A stretch of DNA of 64,000 nucleotides from contig CAZODZ010000001.1 of assembly GCA_964578745.1 (NCBI GenBank), forward strand, positions 1 through 64,000, written 5' to 3'. Below are positions 35,723 to 43,930 of this stretch, piece after piece (positions within the stretch are counted from its first letter, which is position 1; each line of letters begins with the position of its first letter). The notes beneath the pieces were generated by a model. The model saw only the letters and a program-made list of their open reading frames with translations. It searched no databases and was not told where the DNA came from. The stretch is from SKVJ01 sp964578745. GTDB taxonomy: Bacteria > Chloroflexota > Dehalococcoidia > GIF9 > AB-539-J10. The translations under genes and the position numbers were made by a program.

Positions 35723-36445
35723 GTGAGACAGTACGACGTTGTGTTCATTCACGGCATGTGGGCTGATTCCGGTTATTGGAACCGCTTCCGTAGAGCCTTT
35801 CAACACGTGGGTTTCAGCACTCGTGCCATAACTCTCCCGTTTCACGACAAGCCTCAGGATTTTGACGGGTTGCGTAGGGTGGGGATGGCCGACTATGTGG
35901 CCAAGGCGGGTTCTGAGATTGGGCCAGACCCAGTTGTCCTCGTCGGACACAGCATGGGCGGACTTGTTGCCCAGAAGCTCGCGGAGCAGGGCAAGGCGTG
36001 CGCGCTCGTTCTGCTCGCGCCGGTTGCCCCCTCGGGTATCTGCCTGCTCACCGGTTCTGCGGTGGTCTGTATCTCCAGGAATCTCCTTGACATCGTGTTC
36101 TCGCGGCCGTTTGTGATACCAGCCCGCAATGCTCGCTACGGCCTGATCAATACACTCTCGCGCCGGGAACAGGATGTCATTCAGAACTCTTTTCTCTACG
36201 AATCGGGCAAGGCCCTGCGCGACATCGTGACCGGTTTGATTGCTGTGGACGAGCGGAAGGTCCACTGCCCGGTGATGGTCGGTGTCGGCAGTCGGGACAG
36301 GGCTACGCCTCGGAGCGTCGTCCGTAGGGTGGCACGTAAGTACGGTGCTGACTACCATGAATATCCGGGCAGGTGTCATTTCCTTGGCGCTGACCCGGAG
36401 GTTATACGTGATGTCATCGACTGGTGCAGCGGGGTGGTTATGTGA
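35723..36445 (+). CDS. Alpha/beta-hydrolase
   Basis: 240 residues if it starts at the GTG at 35723, just after GGAGG; spacing is short, so 35696 is an alternative. The oxyanion strand VVFIHGMW, nucleophile elbow GHSMGG, acid in VGSRDRAT and the C-terminal His in PGRCHFLG complete a Ser-Asp-His triad. Substrate unknown. Its stop overlaps the next start by four bases (GTGA), making a two-gene unit with an MFS transporter. Confidence 0.87.
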   Translation: MRQYDVVFIHGMWADSGYWNRFRRAFQHVGFSTRAITLPFHDKPQDFDGLRRVGMADYVAKAGSEIGPDPVVLVGHSMGGLVAQKLAEQGKACALVLLAPVAPSGICLLTGSAVVCISRNLLDIVFSRPFVIPARNARYGLINTLSRREQDVIQNSFLYESGKALRDIVTGLIAVDERKVHCPVMVGVGSRDRATPRSVVRRVARKYGADYHEYPGRCHFLGADPEVIRDVIDWCSGVVM

Positions 36446-37680
36446 GGGCTTATGCTGGCGTCGCAGTGCTTCGGGAACGTGTGCGTCGTGTACTGCCGCC
36501 TGTTGTAGTTCTGTTTGTTCTGGCGCATTTCTCTCACCACCTGCTGACTGCTCTGCCCATCCCTCTTCTGCCGTTCATACGGAATGAGTTCTGTCTGGAT
36601 TACACAAGGGCGGCTCTCGTGGTCTCTGCCTTTTCGGTGCCCTACGGCATATCGCAGCTTCCTTCCGGCTGGTTGAGTGACCGGTTCGGGCCAAGGCGTC
36701 TCCTTCTGGTGGGCATCAGTGGTGTGGCGCTCGCAGGTCTGCTGGTGGGAATCTCAACGCAGTACGCTCTGCTGCTTGCGGGGCTCGCACTGATGGGTGC
36801 CTTGGGTGGTGGCTATCATCCATCAGCACCCTTGCTCATATCCTCTGTTGTCGAACCGTCACGGCGGGGCAGCGCCCTTGGCTTCCATATGATAGGTGGC
36901 AGTGCAAGCTACTTCCTGGCTCCACTGGTCGCTGCTGGCCTGGCTGCGAGCTTCGGGTGGCGCGCCCCCTTTGTCGGCCTTGCGATTCCCGCGTTCATCT
37001 TGGGTATTGTCTTCTATGTACTGCTTGGCCGGCGGCAGAAGGCCGCTTCCGTCGGCCAGAGTCCCTCGGCGCCGACACATGCGGATGACCATGAGGTAAA
37101 CTGGGTACGACTTGCTGCATTCATCGCCCTGAGCGGGTTTCTGGCCGCCGCTCTGCAGGCGGTCCTGGCATTCATTCCTCTCTATCTGGTCGACGTGTTT
37201 GGCTATTCCGAGCCAAGTGCCGCTGCAGTGATTGCACTCTTCTATTCGGCGGGGCTGTGGGCCGCTGTCGTGGGTGGCTATGTCTCAGACAGGATTGGCA
37301 ACGTACCCGTAGTGGCGGTGTTGGCGTTACTGACTGGCCCGTCGATGGTCCTAATTGGGTTGAATTCTTCACAGGCGCTTCTCATGGGCCTTGTACTATT
37401 TCTGGGGGTGGCGTTGTATGCCAGGGCTCCGGCGTCGGAGGCGTTTGTGTTGTCGGAGAGTCCTACCAATCATCGCTCCACCGTGCTCGGTGTGTACTAC
37501 TTCGGTGCCATGGAGGGAAATGGTGTGCTGGCGCCTATTGTGGGCTATCTTGTCGACCGGTGGGGCTTCACCGTGGCATTTGAGATCGCTGGTCTGGGCA
37601 TGATGGCCGTCGCGCTAGTCTGTACGCTCGTTGTCGTCCGAACTACTCGAAGGAGCCGAGCGTCTCATGCCCGGCGTTGA
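36442..37680 (+). CDS. MFS transporter
   Basis: 412 residues, 12 predicted membrane segments. The GTG at 36442 overlaps the hydrolase stop. Typical MFS loops are seen after helix 2 (GWLSDRFGPRR) and in the second half (GGYVSDRIGN), with GGGYHPSAPLLISS in helix 4 region. It resembles fosmidomycin-resistance or sugar-type MFS exporters only loosely. Coupling to an alpha/beta-hydrolase suggests transport of an ester or its product; this is inference. Confidence 0.87.
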   Translation: MRAYAGVAVLRERVRRVLPPVVVLFVLAHFSHHLLTALPIPLLPFIRNEFCLDYTRAALVVSAFSVPYGISQLPSGWLSDRFGPRRLLLVGISGVALAGLLVGISTQYALLLAGLALMGALGGGYHPSAPLLISSVVEPSRRGSALGFHMIGGSASYFLAPLVAAGLAASFGWRAPFVGLAIPAFILGIVFYVLLGRRQKAASVGQSPSAPTHADDHEVNWVRLAAFIALSGFLAAALQAVLAFIPLYLVDVFGYSEPSAAAVIALFYSAGLWAAVVGGYVSDRIGNVPVVAVLALLTGPSMVLIGLNSSQALLMGLVLFLGVALYARAPASEAFVLSESPTNHRSTVLGVYYFGAMEGNGVLAPIVGYLVDRWGFTVAFEIAGLGMMAVALVCTLVVVRTTRRSRASHARR

Positions 37681-38609
37681 CTACGTGATGGTCACGTGGC
37701 TTCCCTTGTCTCTACAGGCGCCTTTTCTCACCTCGCTGTAACGGAAGGCGTGAGTCATTCATCCACGACTTGGCGGGTCTGTGCGGTCCGATCGCACACG
37801 CATGCCTCGGGAGCCACGGTTGGCACGGAGGCGCCCGGAAATGGACAATGTTACTATCCACCTTATCATAGGCTGCTTCAGCGCGTGGAGCAATGGCTGT
37901 GTCAAAGCGACTCTGGTGTGAGGTGTGCGCGTGGCGTGTTTCGTCGCCAGATGAAAGCAGAGCCTGAATGTGGTGTCCGCCTCAGCCGGGTTCTAGTTGG
38001 AGCGAGCCATTCTGGTGGCACTCTCCATGGATAGCGGCTGTCGGAAGTGGCGCAGTGTGCTCGAGACCATGAGTGCTGTTGACTGCACCGTGACGTGAGC
38101 GTGGACCTGCTGCATGTTGTACATTGCTGCTTGCTCGACTCCGTCGCGTGGGTGCTTGTATCCCTCTCCAGTCCCATGTCGCTTGCCTTGTCTCGTCTCG
38201 ATGAATGATAGACCCGTCCAGCACACACATTTCAAACGGGCATGAATCTCCCGACGATTCTTTTTGGGGTTTGAGTCACTCAGGAACTGCTCTGCGTGGG
38301 CACGTCCTTGTGTGATACCTGCAGTGCACTGAAGGTCGGTTCGTTCATTGGGGGTGGGCATCGTTGGGAGTCGTCATGCGTGCGGAATAAGTGCTTGGTA
38401 TGACGAGGGATGCCTATTGCAGGTGCTGCCTGGCTCTGCGCGGGGGAAGCGGCGCAGCTCTGTTGGCTCATGCGGCTGTACGGCGGCGCCGTAGTGGTGA
38501 GAAACGAAGGGATACAAGGTTATCTGATGATGGGGGATCAGTTCTCAGGATATCTACAGGGTGGCGCTCGCCATCAAAACCGCTATGCCGATGTGTGTGG
38601 CGCCACAGG
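37681..38609. other. Longest gap without a supported gene
   Basis: 929 bp between the MFS gene and the small unknown gene. Frames of up to about 120 codons occur on both strands but lack SD, family or protein-like composition. No transposase, tRNA or array is seen. It may be decayed sequence. Confidence 0.5.
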
Positions 38610-38942
38610 CTACCACTTGACTTCGTACGAGCCGAGGATGAATTCCAGGTCCTCGTGGACTGCACTGATCACATCTTCGGAGATAAGGTCTTCTTCCAGC
38701 GTGAGGGCCATACGCACGTTTGCGTCTGCTGAGCCCAGGATGTGCATTGTTCCGGCTTGTCGGTTCTGGTTATCCATCACAGGAGCAGTAACGCGGGACT
38801 GCGTGGCGCCGCTGCCGATGGAATAGGTCTGCATCCTCTCTTCGTGGGTAGACAGTCCATGCCTCGCCAGAATGTCGCGCATCTCGTCGTAAAGCATGTC
38901 CGGATTGAGCTTGCGATATGTCTTCTTCACCTGAGTTGACAT
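38610..38942 (-). CDS. Small conserved-looking protein, unknown function
   Basis: 110 residues from the ATG at 38942, with GAGGTGGG upstream and an extended -10 promoter just before it. The N-terminal 40 residues are basic and likely helical (KKTYRKLNPDMLYDEMRDIL); the centre is polar with a beta pattern (MHILGSADANVRMALTLEED) and the C-terminus acidic. It lacks membrane segments and cysteines. I do not recognise a family. Divergent from the Trm112 gene across 73 bp, perhaps with shared control. Confidence 0.7.
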   Translation of the reverse strand: MSTQVKKTYRKLNPDMLYDEMRDILARHGLSTHEERMQTYSIGSGATQSRVTAPVMDNQNRQAGTMHILGSADANVRMALTLEEDLISEDVISAVHEDLEFILGSYEVKW

Positions 38943-38960
38943 CTGCCCACCTCGAACTCG

Positions 38961-38969
38961 ATTATAACA
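38961..38969 (-). promoter_or_regulatory. Extended -10 promoter, leftward
   Basis: On the minus strand the sequence reads TGTTATAAT, a TGn-extended consensus -10 box, 18 bases upstream of the ATG of the small unknown gene. No -35 match is seen, which is common for extended -10 promoters. Confidence 0.6.
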
Positions 38970-38998
38970 CTGCAGCGGCCTCACTCCGCTGTGCATGC

Positions 38999-39007
38999 TG
39001 CTATAAT
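38999..39007 (+). promoter_or_regulatory. Extended -10 promoter for Trm112, near-leaderless
   Basis: TGCTATAAT (38999-39007) ends only eight bases before the Trm112 ATG at 39016, so transcription would start at or next to the start codon. No SD lies between them. Confidence 0.6.
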
Positions 39008-39015
39008 CAAACAGC

Positions 39016-39198
39016 ATGAAAGACGAGTTGATGGAGATCATCGTCTGCCCCGTATGTAAGGGCACTCTGGAGCTCACCGTTATCGAAAGAGATGAGCGCG
39101 AGATAGTCACGGGCACGCTGTACTGCCGGAAGTGCGATTTCGCCTACCCGATTACGGACACGATCCCTAATCTCCTGCCGCCGGACATGCAGGACTAG
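39016..39198 (+). CDS. Trm112 family zinc-binding protein
   Basis: 60 residues, the full family length. Two CxxC pairs (CPVCKG near the N-terminus and CRKCDFAYPI) form a zinc site, and the C-terminal PNLLPP is the classic Trm112/YcaR ending. In eukaryotes and archaea Trm112 activates several methyltransferases acting on rRNA, tRNA and release factors; bacterial ones are thought to act similarly. The promoter predicts a nearly leaderless mRNA. Confidence 0.9.
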   Translation: MKDELMEIIVCPVCKGTLELTVIERDEREIVTGTLYCRKCDFAYPITDTIPNLLPPDMQD

Positions 39199-39563
39199 GG
39201 AGAGTAACTCACGCCTGATGTGGGTGACTCCCATACCTCGATGGCTTCAAGGTGTGTGGTGCTTCCTTCGAAGACCGGCTTCAGTCGTTCGAACAGCCAT
39301 GATGCGATATTCTCGCTTGAAGGTGGACGAGCGGTGAACATCGGTAATTCGTTGAGACACGTGTGATCCAGCAGGCTCAATTCATGCCTCAGGTGACGCT
39401 TCATCTCTGAGAAATCGTATGCTATGCCATCGCTGCCTATGGTCTGTACTCTGATTCTCAGTATCACTTTGAAGCGGTGACCATGCATGCGCTCACACTT
39501 TCCCTGATATTCCGGGAGATAGTGGGCCGCGTCGAAGTGCTCTTCAACAAACAACCTGAACAT
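39195..39563 (-). CDS. queD: 6-pyruvoyl-tetrahydropterin synthase family (QueD), CExxHGH type
   Basis: 122 residues; the ATG at 39563 has GGAGGG five bases upstream and overlaps the folK end by 20 bases. Zinc histidines are in HFDAAH (H14) and HGH (H27, H29). The active-site motif is C23-E24-R-M-H-G-H, so both the Cys of 6-carboxytetrahydropterin synthase and the Glu used by PTPS-III enzymes are present. Such I/III-type proteins can make 6-carboxytetrahydropterin (queuosine) and also 6-hydroxymethyl-dihydropterin in place of FolB. Location behind folP-folK with no folB nearby supports a folate role. Confidence 0.88.
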   Translation of the reverse strand: MFRLFVEEHFDAAHYLPEYQGKCERMHGHRFKVILRIRVQTIGSDGIAYDFSEMKRHLRHELSLLDHTCLNELPMFTARPPSSENIASWLFERLKPVFEGSTTHLEAIEVWESPTSGVSYSP

Positions 39564-40050
39564 CAGTCCCTCCATCGTACGGGCGCACCCAGTGGCTGTC
39601 GCGGCAGCGTTGCAACAGCTCGCCGACAGTATCACCGGTCACGGGGTGCGACAGATCTGGGGCAATCTCAGCAAGCGGAATGAGGACAAATGCCCGCTCT
39701 GCCAGCCTCGGGTGTGGGATGGTGAGAGATGGCTCATTGACGACTAGATTGTCATACAGGAGGATATCGATATCAATCAGCCTGGGTCCGTTCCGGTTCG
39801 ATGGGTGACGCCCCAGTCGCAGTTCGATCGTGCGGGTTGCGTCGAGTAGTTCGGCAGGGCTGAGCGCTGTCTGTAATCGGCATGTGAGGTTCAGGAATGC
39901 TGGCTGTGCTGCCAAGCCCACGGGTTCGGTTTCGTAGATGTGCGAGACAGTCTCGATGGTGCCGTATCTCTTAAGCGCCTTGAGCGCCTCTACGAGGTTG
40001 GCGTGCCTGTCGCCAAGGTTTGCACCGAGGCCGAGATAGACGTATGCCAC
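39544..40050 (-). CDS. folK: 2-amino-4-hydroxy-6-hydroxymethyldihydropteridine pyrophosphokinase
   Basis: 168 residues from a GTG at 40050 (GAGGGA upstream), two bases after the folP stop. HPPK signatures: YLGLGANLGDR at the N-terminus, YETEPVG, FLNLTCRL and the RLIDIDILLYDN metal/ATP motif, then the IPHPRLAERAFVLIPLAEIAPDL ending. It adds pyrophosphate from ATP to 6-hydroxymethyl-dihydropterin, the step before FolP. Part of the folP-folK-queD operon. Confidence 0.95.
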   Translation of the reverse strand: MAYVYLGLGANLGDRHANLVEALKALKRYGTIETVSHIYETEPVGLAAQPAFLNLTCRLQTALSPAELLDATRTIELRLGRHPSNRNGPRLIDIDILLYDNLVVNEPSLTIPHPRLAERAFVLIPLAEIAPDLSHPVTGDTVGELLQRCRDSHWVRPYDGGTDVQVVC

Positions 40051-40052
40051 GG

Positions 40053-40895
40053 TCAGGCGTTCCCTCGCATGACAGCGTCCGCAACCATGCACACCCGCTT
40101 CATCGCTTTCACGTCGTGCACCCGGACCACGTTGGCGCCGCTGGCGATGGAAAGCGCTACCGTCGCTGCAGTGGCTTCAAGTCGCTCGGATGGCGGTAAG
40201 TTGAGTATGTATCCGAGAACCGACTTCCGGGACGAACCAAGGAGGAGAGGAAACTGCAGTTCTCTGAGCTCGCTCAGCCGCCGGAGGATCTCGATGTTCT
40301 GGGGCTGGGTCTTGCCGAATCCGAGTCCGGGATCGATGATCAGTCGGGAAGGGTCGACGCCATGTCGTGTGGCCAGTGAGGTAGCTCGCTCAAGGTCACC
40401 CGCTACTGTGGCTATGATGTCCTCGAAAACGACGTCGTGGTGTGGTGATTCGTCACGCTGATTACTCATCAGCACCATCGCACAGTCATTCTGCGCCGCA
40501 AGGTCGGCAAGTCGCACGTCATACTTCAGTCCCCAGATGTCGTTTACGATTGCGACACCGGCGTCGACCGCCGCTGATGCGACGTCGTATTTGTACGTAT
40601 CGACGCTAAGCGGCACGTCTGTCTCCTGTTTCAGTGCCTTGATGACAGGAACGACCCGCTGCATTTCCGTGGCTGTATCAAGAGGCTCGGAACCGGGGCG
40701 GGTCGATTCTCCACCGATGTCAAGGATGTCGGCGCCATCGGCGATGAGTTGCAATCCGTGTTCGATGGCGCGGCGGCTGTCGGATATGCCGTCACCGGAG
40801 AACGAATCGGGCGAGACGTTGAGAATACCCATGATGTACGTACGCGTATGCCACTCGAACGTAACGCCTCGTATGGTTGTAACGGCCGGTTTCAT
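40053..40895 (-). CDS. folP: Dihydropteroate synthase
   Basis: 280 residues starting at ATG 40895; the longer frame is upstream non-coding sequence containing the promoter. A complete DHPS TIM barrel: MGILNVSPDSFSGDG, GADILDIGGESTRPGSEPLD, IVNDIWG, IIDPGLGFGKTQPQN and LLGSSRKS, ending with VRVHDV. It condenses p-aminobenzoate with the pterin pyrophosphate made by FolK. First gene of a leftward folP-folK-queD unit and divergent from the LeuC-like gene. Confidence 0.96.
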   Translation of the reverse strand: MKPAVTTIRGVTFEWHTRTYIMGILNVSPDSFSGDGISDSRRAIEHGLQLIADGADILDIGGESTRPGSEPLDTATEMQRVVPVIKALKQETDVPLSVDTYKYDVASAAVDAGVAIVNDIWGLKYDVRLADLAAQNDCAMVLMSNQRDESPHHDVVFEDIIATVAGDLERATSLATRHGVDPSRLIIDPGLGFGKTQPQNIEILRRLSELRELQFPLLLGSSRKSVLGYILNLPPSERLEATAATVALSIASGANVVRVHDVKAMKRVCMVADAVMRGNA

Positions 40896-40920
40896 CGTAG
40901 CGGTACCCGAAAGGGCCACA

Positions 40921-40950
40921 TTGATTATAGCAAGCCAGTCGAAGTAAAAT
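40921..40950 (+). promoter_or_regulatory. Candidate promoter for LeuC-like operon
   Basis: TTGATT (40921-40926) and TAAAAT (40945-40950) with an 18-base spacer, overlapping the divergent folP promoter, so the two operons may compete for polymerase. Confidence 0.4.
40924..40932 (-). promoter_or_regulatory. Extended -10 promoter for folP operon
   Basis: Minus-strand TGCTATAAT lies 28 bases upstream of the folP ATG and shares the twelve bases TGCTATAATCAA with the Trm112 promoter at 38999. Confidence 0.55.
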
Positions 40951-41023
40951 AGAACATCTTTCGTCTCCGGTATAGGCTGGTCGTGGGCCTGCGAGGCCGG
41001 ATGTTTGTGGCGTATCCCCACCG

Positions 41024-42307
41024 ATGAATGTTGGTCTTGACCCTGCTATGGGGCGCGGAAAGACTCTGGCAGAAAAGATACTCAGCGACGGGTCTGGATC
41101 CGACGCTGTCGCTGGCGGCATAGTCATCTGCCGCGTGGACCTTGCCTTCGTTCAGGATACGACCGGTCCGCTGACGCTGAGGCTGTTCAGAGAAGCAGGC
41201 TTTCAACAGGTTGCCAATCCAGAGAAGACAGTTCTCTTCATGGATCACGCTGCACCGAGCCCCCAGCGGCAGCTTTCGACGGATCATGTCTTCATGCGGG
41301 AGTTTGGGCGGGGATGTGGCTGCATAGTGAATGATGTTGGTGAAGGGGTATGCCATCAGCTTGTTGCAGAGAGATACGCCAAGCCAGGTGATGTAGTCGT
41401 TGGTTCTGACTCGCACACAGTCACAGCTGGAGCGCTTGGGGCATTTGCCACGGGGATGGGTTCCAGCGACGTTGCCGTTGTCATGGCACTCGGTAAGACA
41501 TGGTTCCGGGTCCCTGAGACCATTCGTGTCTGGCTGACTGGTGAACTCTCTGCGTACGTGTGCTCCAAGGATCTCATATTGCACCTGATAGGGCAGATTG
41601 GTGCGGATGGTGCTACTTATATGGCACTGGAGTTTTCCGGTCCGGGTGTAACGTCCCTCTCGGTCGCCGACCGGCTGGTTGTGTCCAACATGGCGGTAGA
41701 GTCCGGAGCAAAGGTCGGGCTGTTTCCCAGCGATGAAGTAACGCGAGCATACCTGGAGCAGCAGGGCAGGGGTGTCGACTTCAAGGCGCTCCAGGGTGAT
41801 GCCGATGCCAGATATGACCGTACGCTTGAAATTGCTCTGGATACACTCGTGCCGGTTGTCGCCTGCCCGCACACCGTAGACAACGTCCGTCCTGTGTCTG
41901 AGCTGTCGGGGACGCCTGTTGACCAGGTGTTTCTCGGGACATGCACCAATGGACGAATAGAAGACCTCGCGCTTGTGGCTGGCATGATCGGGAGCAGAAA
42001 GAAGGCTGCCGGTACACGGTTGCTGGTAGCTCCGGCTTCGCGTCGAGTGCTGCTGCAGGCCATCGAGAGGGGATACATCACGACACTGGTTGAAGCAGGG
42101 GCGGTCATATTGCCACCCGGCTGCGCGGCATGCCTTGGGCTGCATCAGGGAATTCTGGGAGACGGTGAAGTCTGCCTCTCGACGGCAAACCGGAACTTCA
42201 AGGGTCGCATGGGCAACCCTGAAGCATTCGTGTACCTGGCAAGTCCTGCTACTGCCGCGGCGACAGCGCTCACAGGGCGCATCACAGACCCGAGGGAGTT
42301 GTCGTAA
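41024..42307 (+). CDS. Aconitase-superfamily large subunit (LeuC-like; aconitase or homoaconitase)
   Basis: 427 residues (419 if ATG 41048 is used, which would put the usual KTLAEKIL start at the N-terminus). [4Fe-4S] cysteines are in FLGTCTNGR and PPGCAACLG; substrate motifs include GSDSHTVTAGALGAFATGMGSSD. It forms a dehydratase with the small subunit next door. The third gene is an isocitrate-type dehydrogenase rather than LeuB, so citrate-to-isocitrate (or homocitrate-to-homoisocitrate) isomerisation is more likely than leucine synthesis. Dehalococcoides uses a comparable LeuCD-like aconitase with Re-citrate synthase. Confidence 0.88.
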   Translation: MNVGLDPAMGRGKTLAEKILSDGSGSDAVAGGIVICRVDLAFVQDTTGPLTLRLFREAGFQQVANPEKTVLFMDHAAPSPQRQLSTDHVFMREFGRGCGCIVNDVGEGVCHQLVAERYAKPGDVVVGSDSHTVTAGALGAFATGMGSSDVAVVMALGKTWFRVPETIRVWLTGELSAYVCSKDLILHLIGQIGADGATYMALEFSGPGVTSLSVADRLVVSNMAVESGAKVGLFPSDEVTRAYLEQQGRGVDFKALQGDADARYDRTLEIALDTLVPVVACPHTVDNVRPVSELSGTPVDQVFLGTCTNGRIEDLALVAGMIGSRKKAAGTRLLVAPASRRVLLQAIERGYITTLVEAGAVILPPGCAACLGLHQGILGDGEVCLSTANRNFKGRMGNPEAFVYLASPATAAATALTGRITDPRELS

Positions 42308-42309
42308 AT

Positions 42310-42816
42310 ATGGCCGATAGAGTGTTAAGGGGCAGGGCCATTATTGCTGGTGACGATGTGTCTACAGATGACATAATACCAGGACGTTTTGCTCACCTCC
42401 GAAGTAATTTGCCGGCGCTCGCCTCGCACGCATTCGAGGACAGATTACCCGGTTTCCACGAGCGCGTGCGCCAGGGGGATATCCTTATAGGAGGACGGAA
42501 TTTTGGCCTCGGCTCGAGCCGTGAGCATGCACCGGTGGTCATCCGCATGGCAGGCATCTCAGCGATAGTAGCATCATCTGTCGCACGTATCTTCTATAGA
42601 AACGCGATAAATCAGGGGCTTGCTGTGGTGATGTGCGATACAAGGGGCATCAACGACGGTGATGACATTGAGATCCTGCTTGAGGAAGGCACGGTCATTG
42701 ATCACACCACCGGTGTGCGTATGAGTTGCGGGCGGATTCCACCATTGATGGCGAGAATCTTGGATGCGGGTGGACTGGTACCGTACATCCGCACGCACGG
42801 TTCACTCGATGCCTGA
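42310..42816 (+). CDS. Aconitase-superfamily small subunit (LeuD-like)
   Basis: 168 residues, two bases after the large-subunit stop. The swivelling domain carries DDVSTDDIIPGRF and the ILIGGRNFGLGSSREHAPVVIR motif; the SSREH serine and arginine complete the active site with the large subunit. The YRNAINQGL region and a C-terminal LMARILDAGGLVPYI are typical of archaeal-type homoaconitase/isopropylmalate isomerase small subunits. Confidence 0.9.
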   Translation: MADRVLRGRAIIAGDDVSTDDIIPGRFAHLRSNLPALASHAFEDRLPGFHERVRQGDILIGGRNFGLGSSREHAPVVIRMAGISAIVASSVARIFYRNAINQGLAVVMCDTRGINDGDDIEILLEEGTVIDHTTGVRMSCGRIPPLMARILDAGGLVPYIRTHGSLDA

Positions 42817-42853
42817 GCTGGGTGTAGTGAGAATCTCCACGTGGGAGGAATAG

Positions 42854-43930
42854 ATGAAGCACAGGGTGACGTTTATTCCTGGAGACGGTGTCGGTCCAGA
42901 AGTTACTGGCGCGACCAGGCGTGTCCTTGAGGCGACGGGTGTGGAGTTCGATTGGGATGACGTCGTCATCGGAGCCGCTGCTCAGGAAGCTACCGGTAAT
43001 CCGCTTCCGCCTGAGGCACTCGAGTCGATACGCCGGAATGGCATTGCTATCAAGGGGCCAGTGACGACGCCTATTGCCAGTGGATTCCGCAGCGTCAACG
43101 TGGCACTCAGACGGGAACTCGATCTGTATGCTTGCTTGCGTCCGTGTAGAAGCTACGAGGGTGTACTTGCTCCTTACGATGATGTCGACATCGCTGTTGT
43201 GCGTGAGAACACCGAGGGCCTCTATGCCGGTATCGAGTTCGATTCCGACAAGGAGGATACGGCGCGTCTTGCATCGCTTGTGCGGGAAACATCGGGCAGA
43301 TCCATTCCTCCCGGGTCGGCAGTGAGCCTCAGAGTGATCTCCCCTGGAGGCAGTAGACGTGTTGTGAAATTCGCCTTCGATTATGCACGGGCCAACAACA
43401 GGAAGAAGGTTACCGTGGTCCACAAGTCGAATATTCTCAAATACTCGGATGGTGTCTTTCTGCGTGCAGCACAGGAGGTGGCCCGTCAGTATTCTGATAT
43501 TCGGTTCGATGATATCTTGCTGGATGCGTGCTGTATGCAGCTTGTCAGGCGACCGCAACAGTTCGACGTGCTGGTATGTCCGAACTTCTATGGTGACCTG
43601 CTGTCCGACCTGTGTGCCGGGCTCGTTGGAGGTCTCGGCCTTGCGCCCGGCGCGAACATAGGAGAAGGCATCGCCGTGTTCGAGCCTACACATGGCAGCG
43701 CGCCCAAGTACGCCGGACTCAATAAGGTGAACCCGATAGCCACAATGCTGTCGGGAGTGTTGATGCTGCGATATCTCGAAGAGAAGGATGCGGCGGATCG
43801 ACTCGAGAATGCCATCGCAGCTGTCATAGCCGAAGGCCAGAATGTTACCTACGATATGAAGGCTGACAGAGATAACCTGTCCGCAGCGACGACAAGCCAA
43901 GTCGCCGATGCGGTCATCGCCCGGCTATGA
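42854..43930 (+). CDS. Isocitrate/homoisocitrate dehydrogenase family
   Basis: 358 residues with GGAGG upstream. Beta-decarboxylating dehydrogenase motifs: GDGVGPEV, the substrate loop RSVNVALRRELDLYACLRP, VVRENTEGLYAGIE, the catalytic Lys in VHKSNILKYSDG, and FYGDLLSDLCAGLVGGLGLAPGANIG. NAD preference is suggested by the FEPTHGSAPKYAGLNKVNP region (no NADP-type Lys/Tyr/Arg set is obvious). The SxNxxLR loop with NTEG favours isocitrate or homoisocitrate over isopropylmalate. It completes the three-gene operon. Its end overlaps the Nudix gene by six bases (convergent). Confidence 0.9.
   Translation: MKHRVTFIPGDGVGPEVTGATRRVLEATGVEFDWDDVVIGAAAQEATGNPLPPEALESIRRNGIAIKGPVTTPIASGFRSVNVALRRELDLYACLRPCRSYEGVLAPYDDVDIAVVRENTEGLYAGIEFDSDKEDTARLASLVRETSGRSIPPGSAVSLRVISPGGSRRVVKFAFDYARANNRKKVTVVHKSNILKYSDGVFLRAAQEVARQYSDIRFDDILLDACCMQLVRRPQQFDVLVCPNFYGDLLSDLCAGLVGGLGLAPGANIGEGIAVFEPTHGSAPKYAGLNKVNPIATMLSGVLMLRYLEEKDAADRLENAIAAVIAEGQNVTYDMKADRDNLSAATTSQVADAVIARL

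Noticed and set aside
38391..38826. Plus-strand frames over the start of the small unknown gene's region
   Set aside because: Antisense to the 110-residue gene that has an SD and promoter.
40925..42145. 406-codon minus-strand open frame over the LeuC-like gene
   Set aside because: Antisense shadow of a well supported gene; residue composition is not protein-like.
42695..43900. 401-codon minus-strand open frame
   Set aside because: Antisense shadow of the dehydrogenase gene; no family signature.
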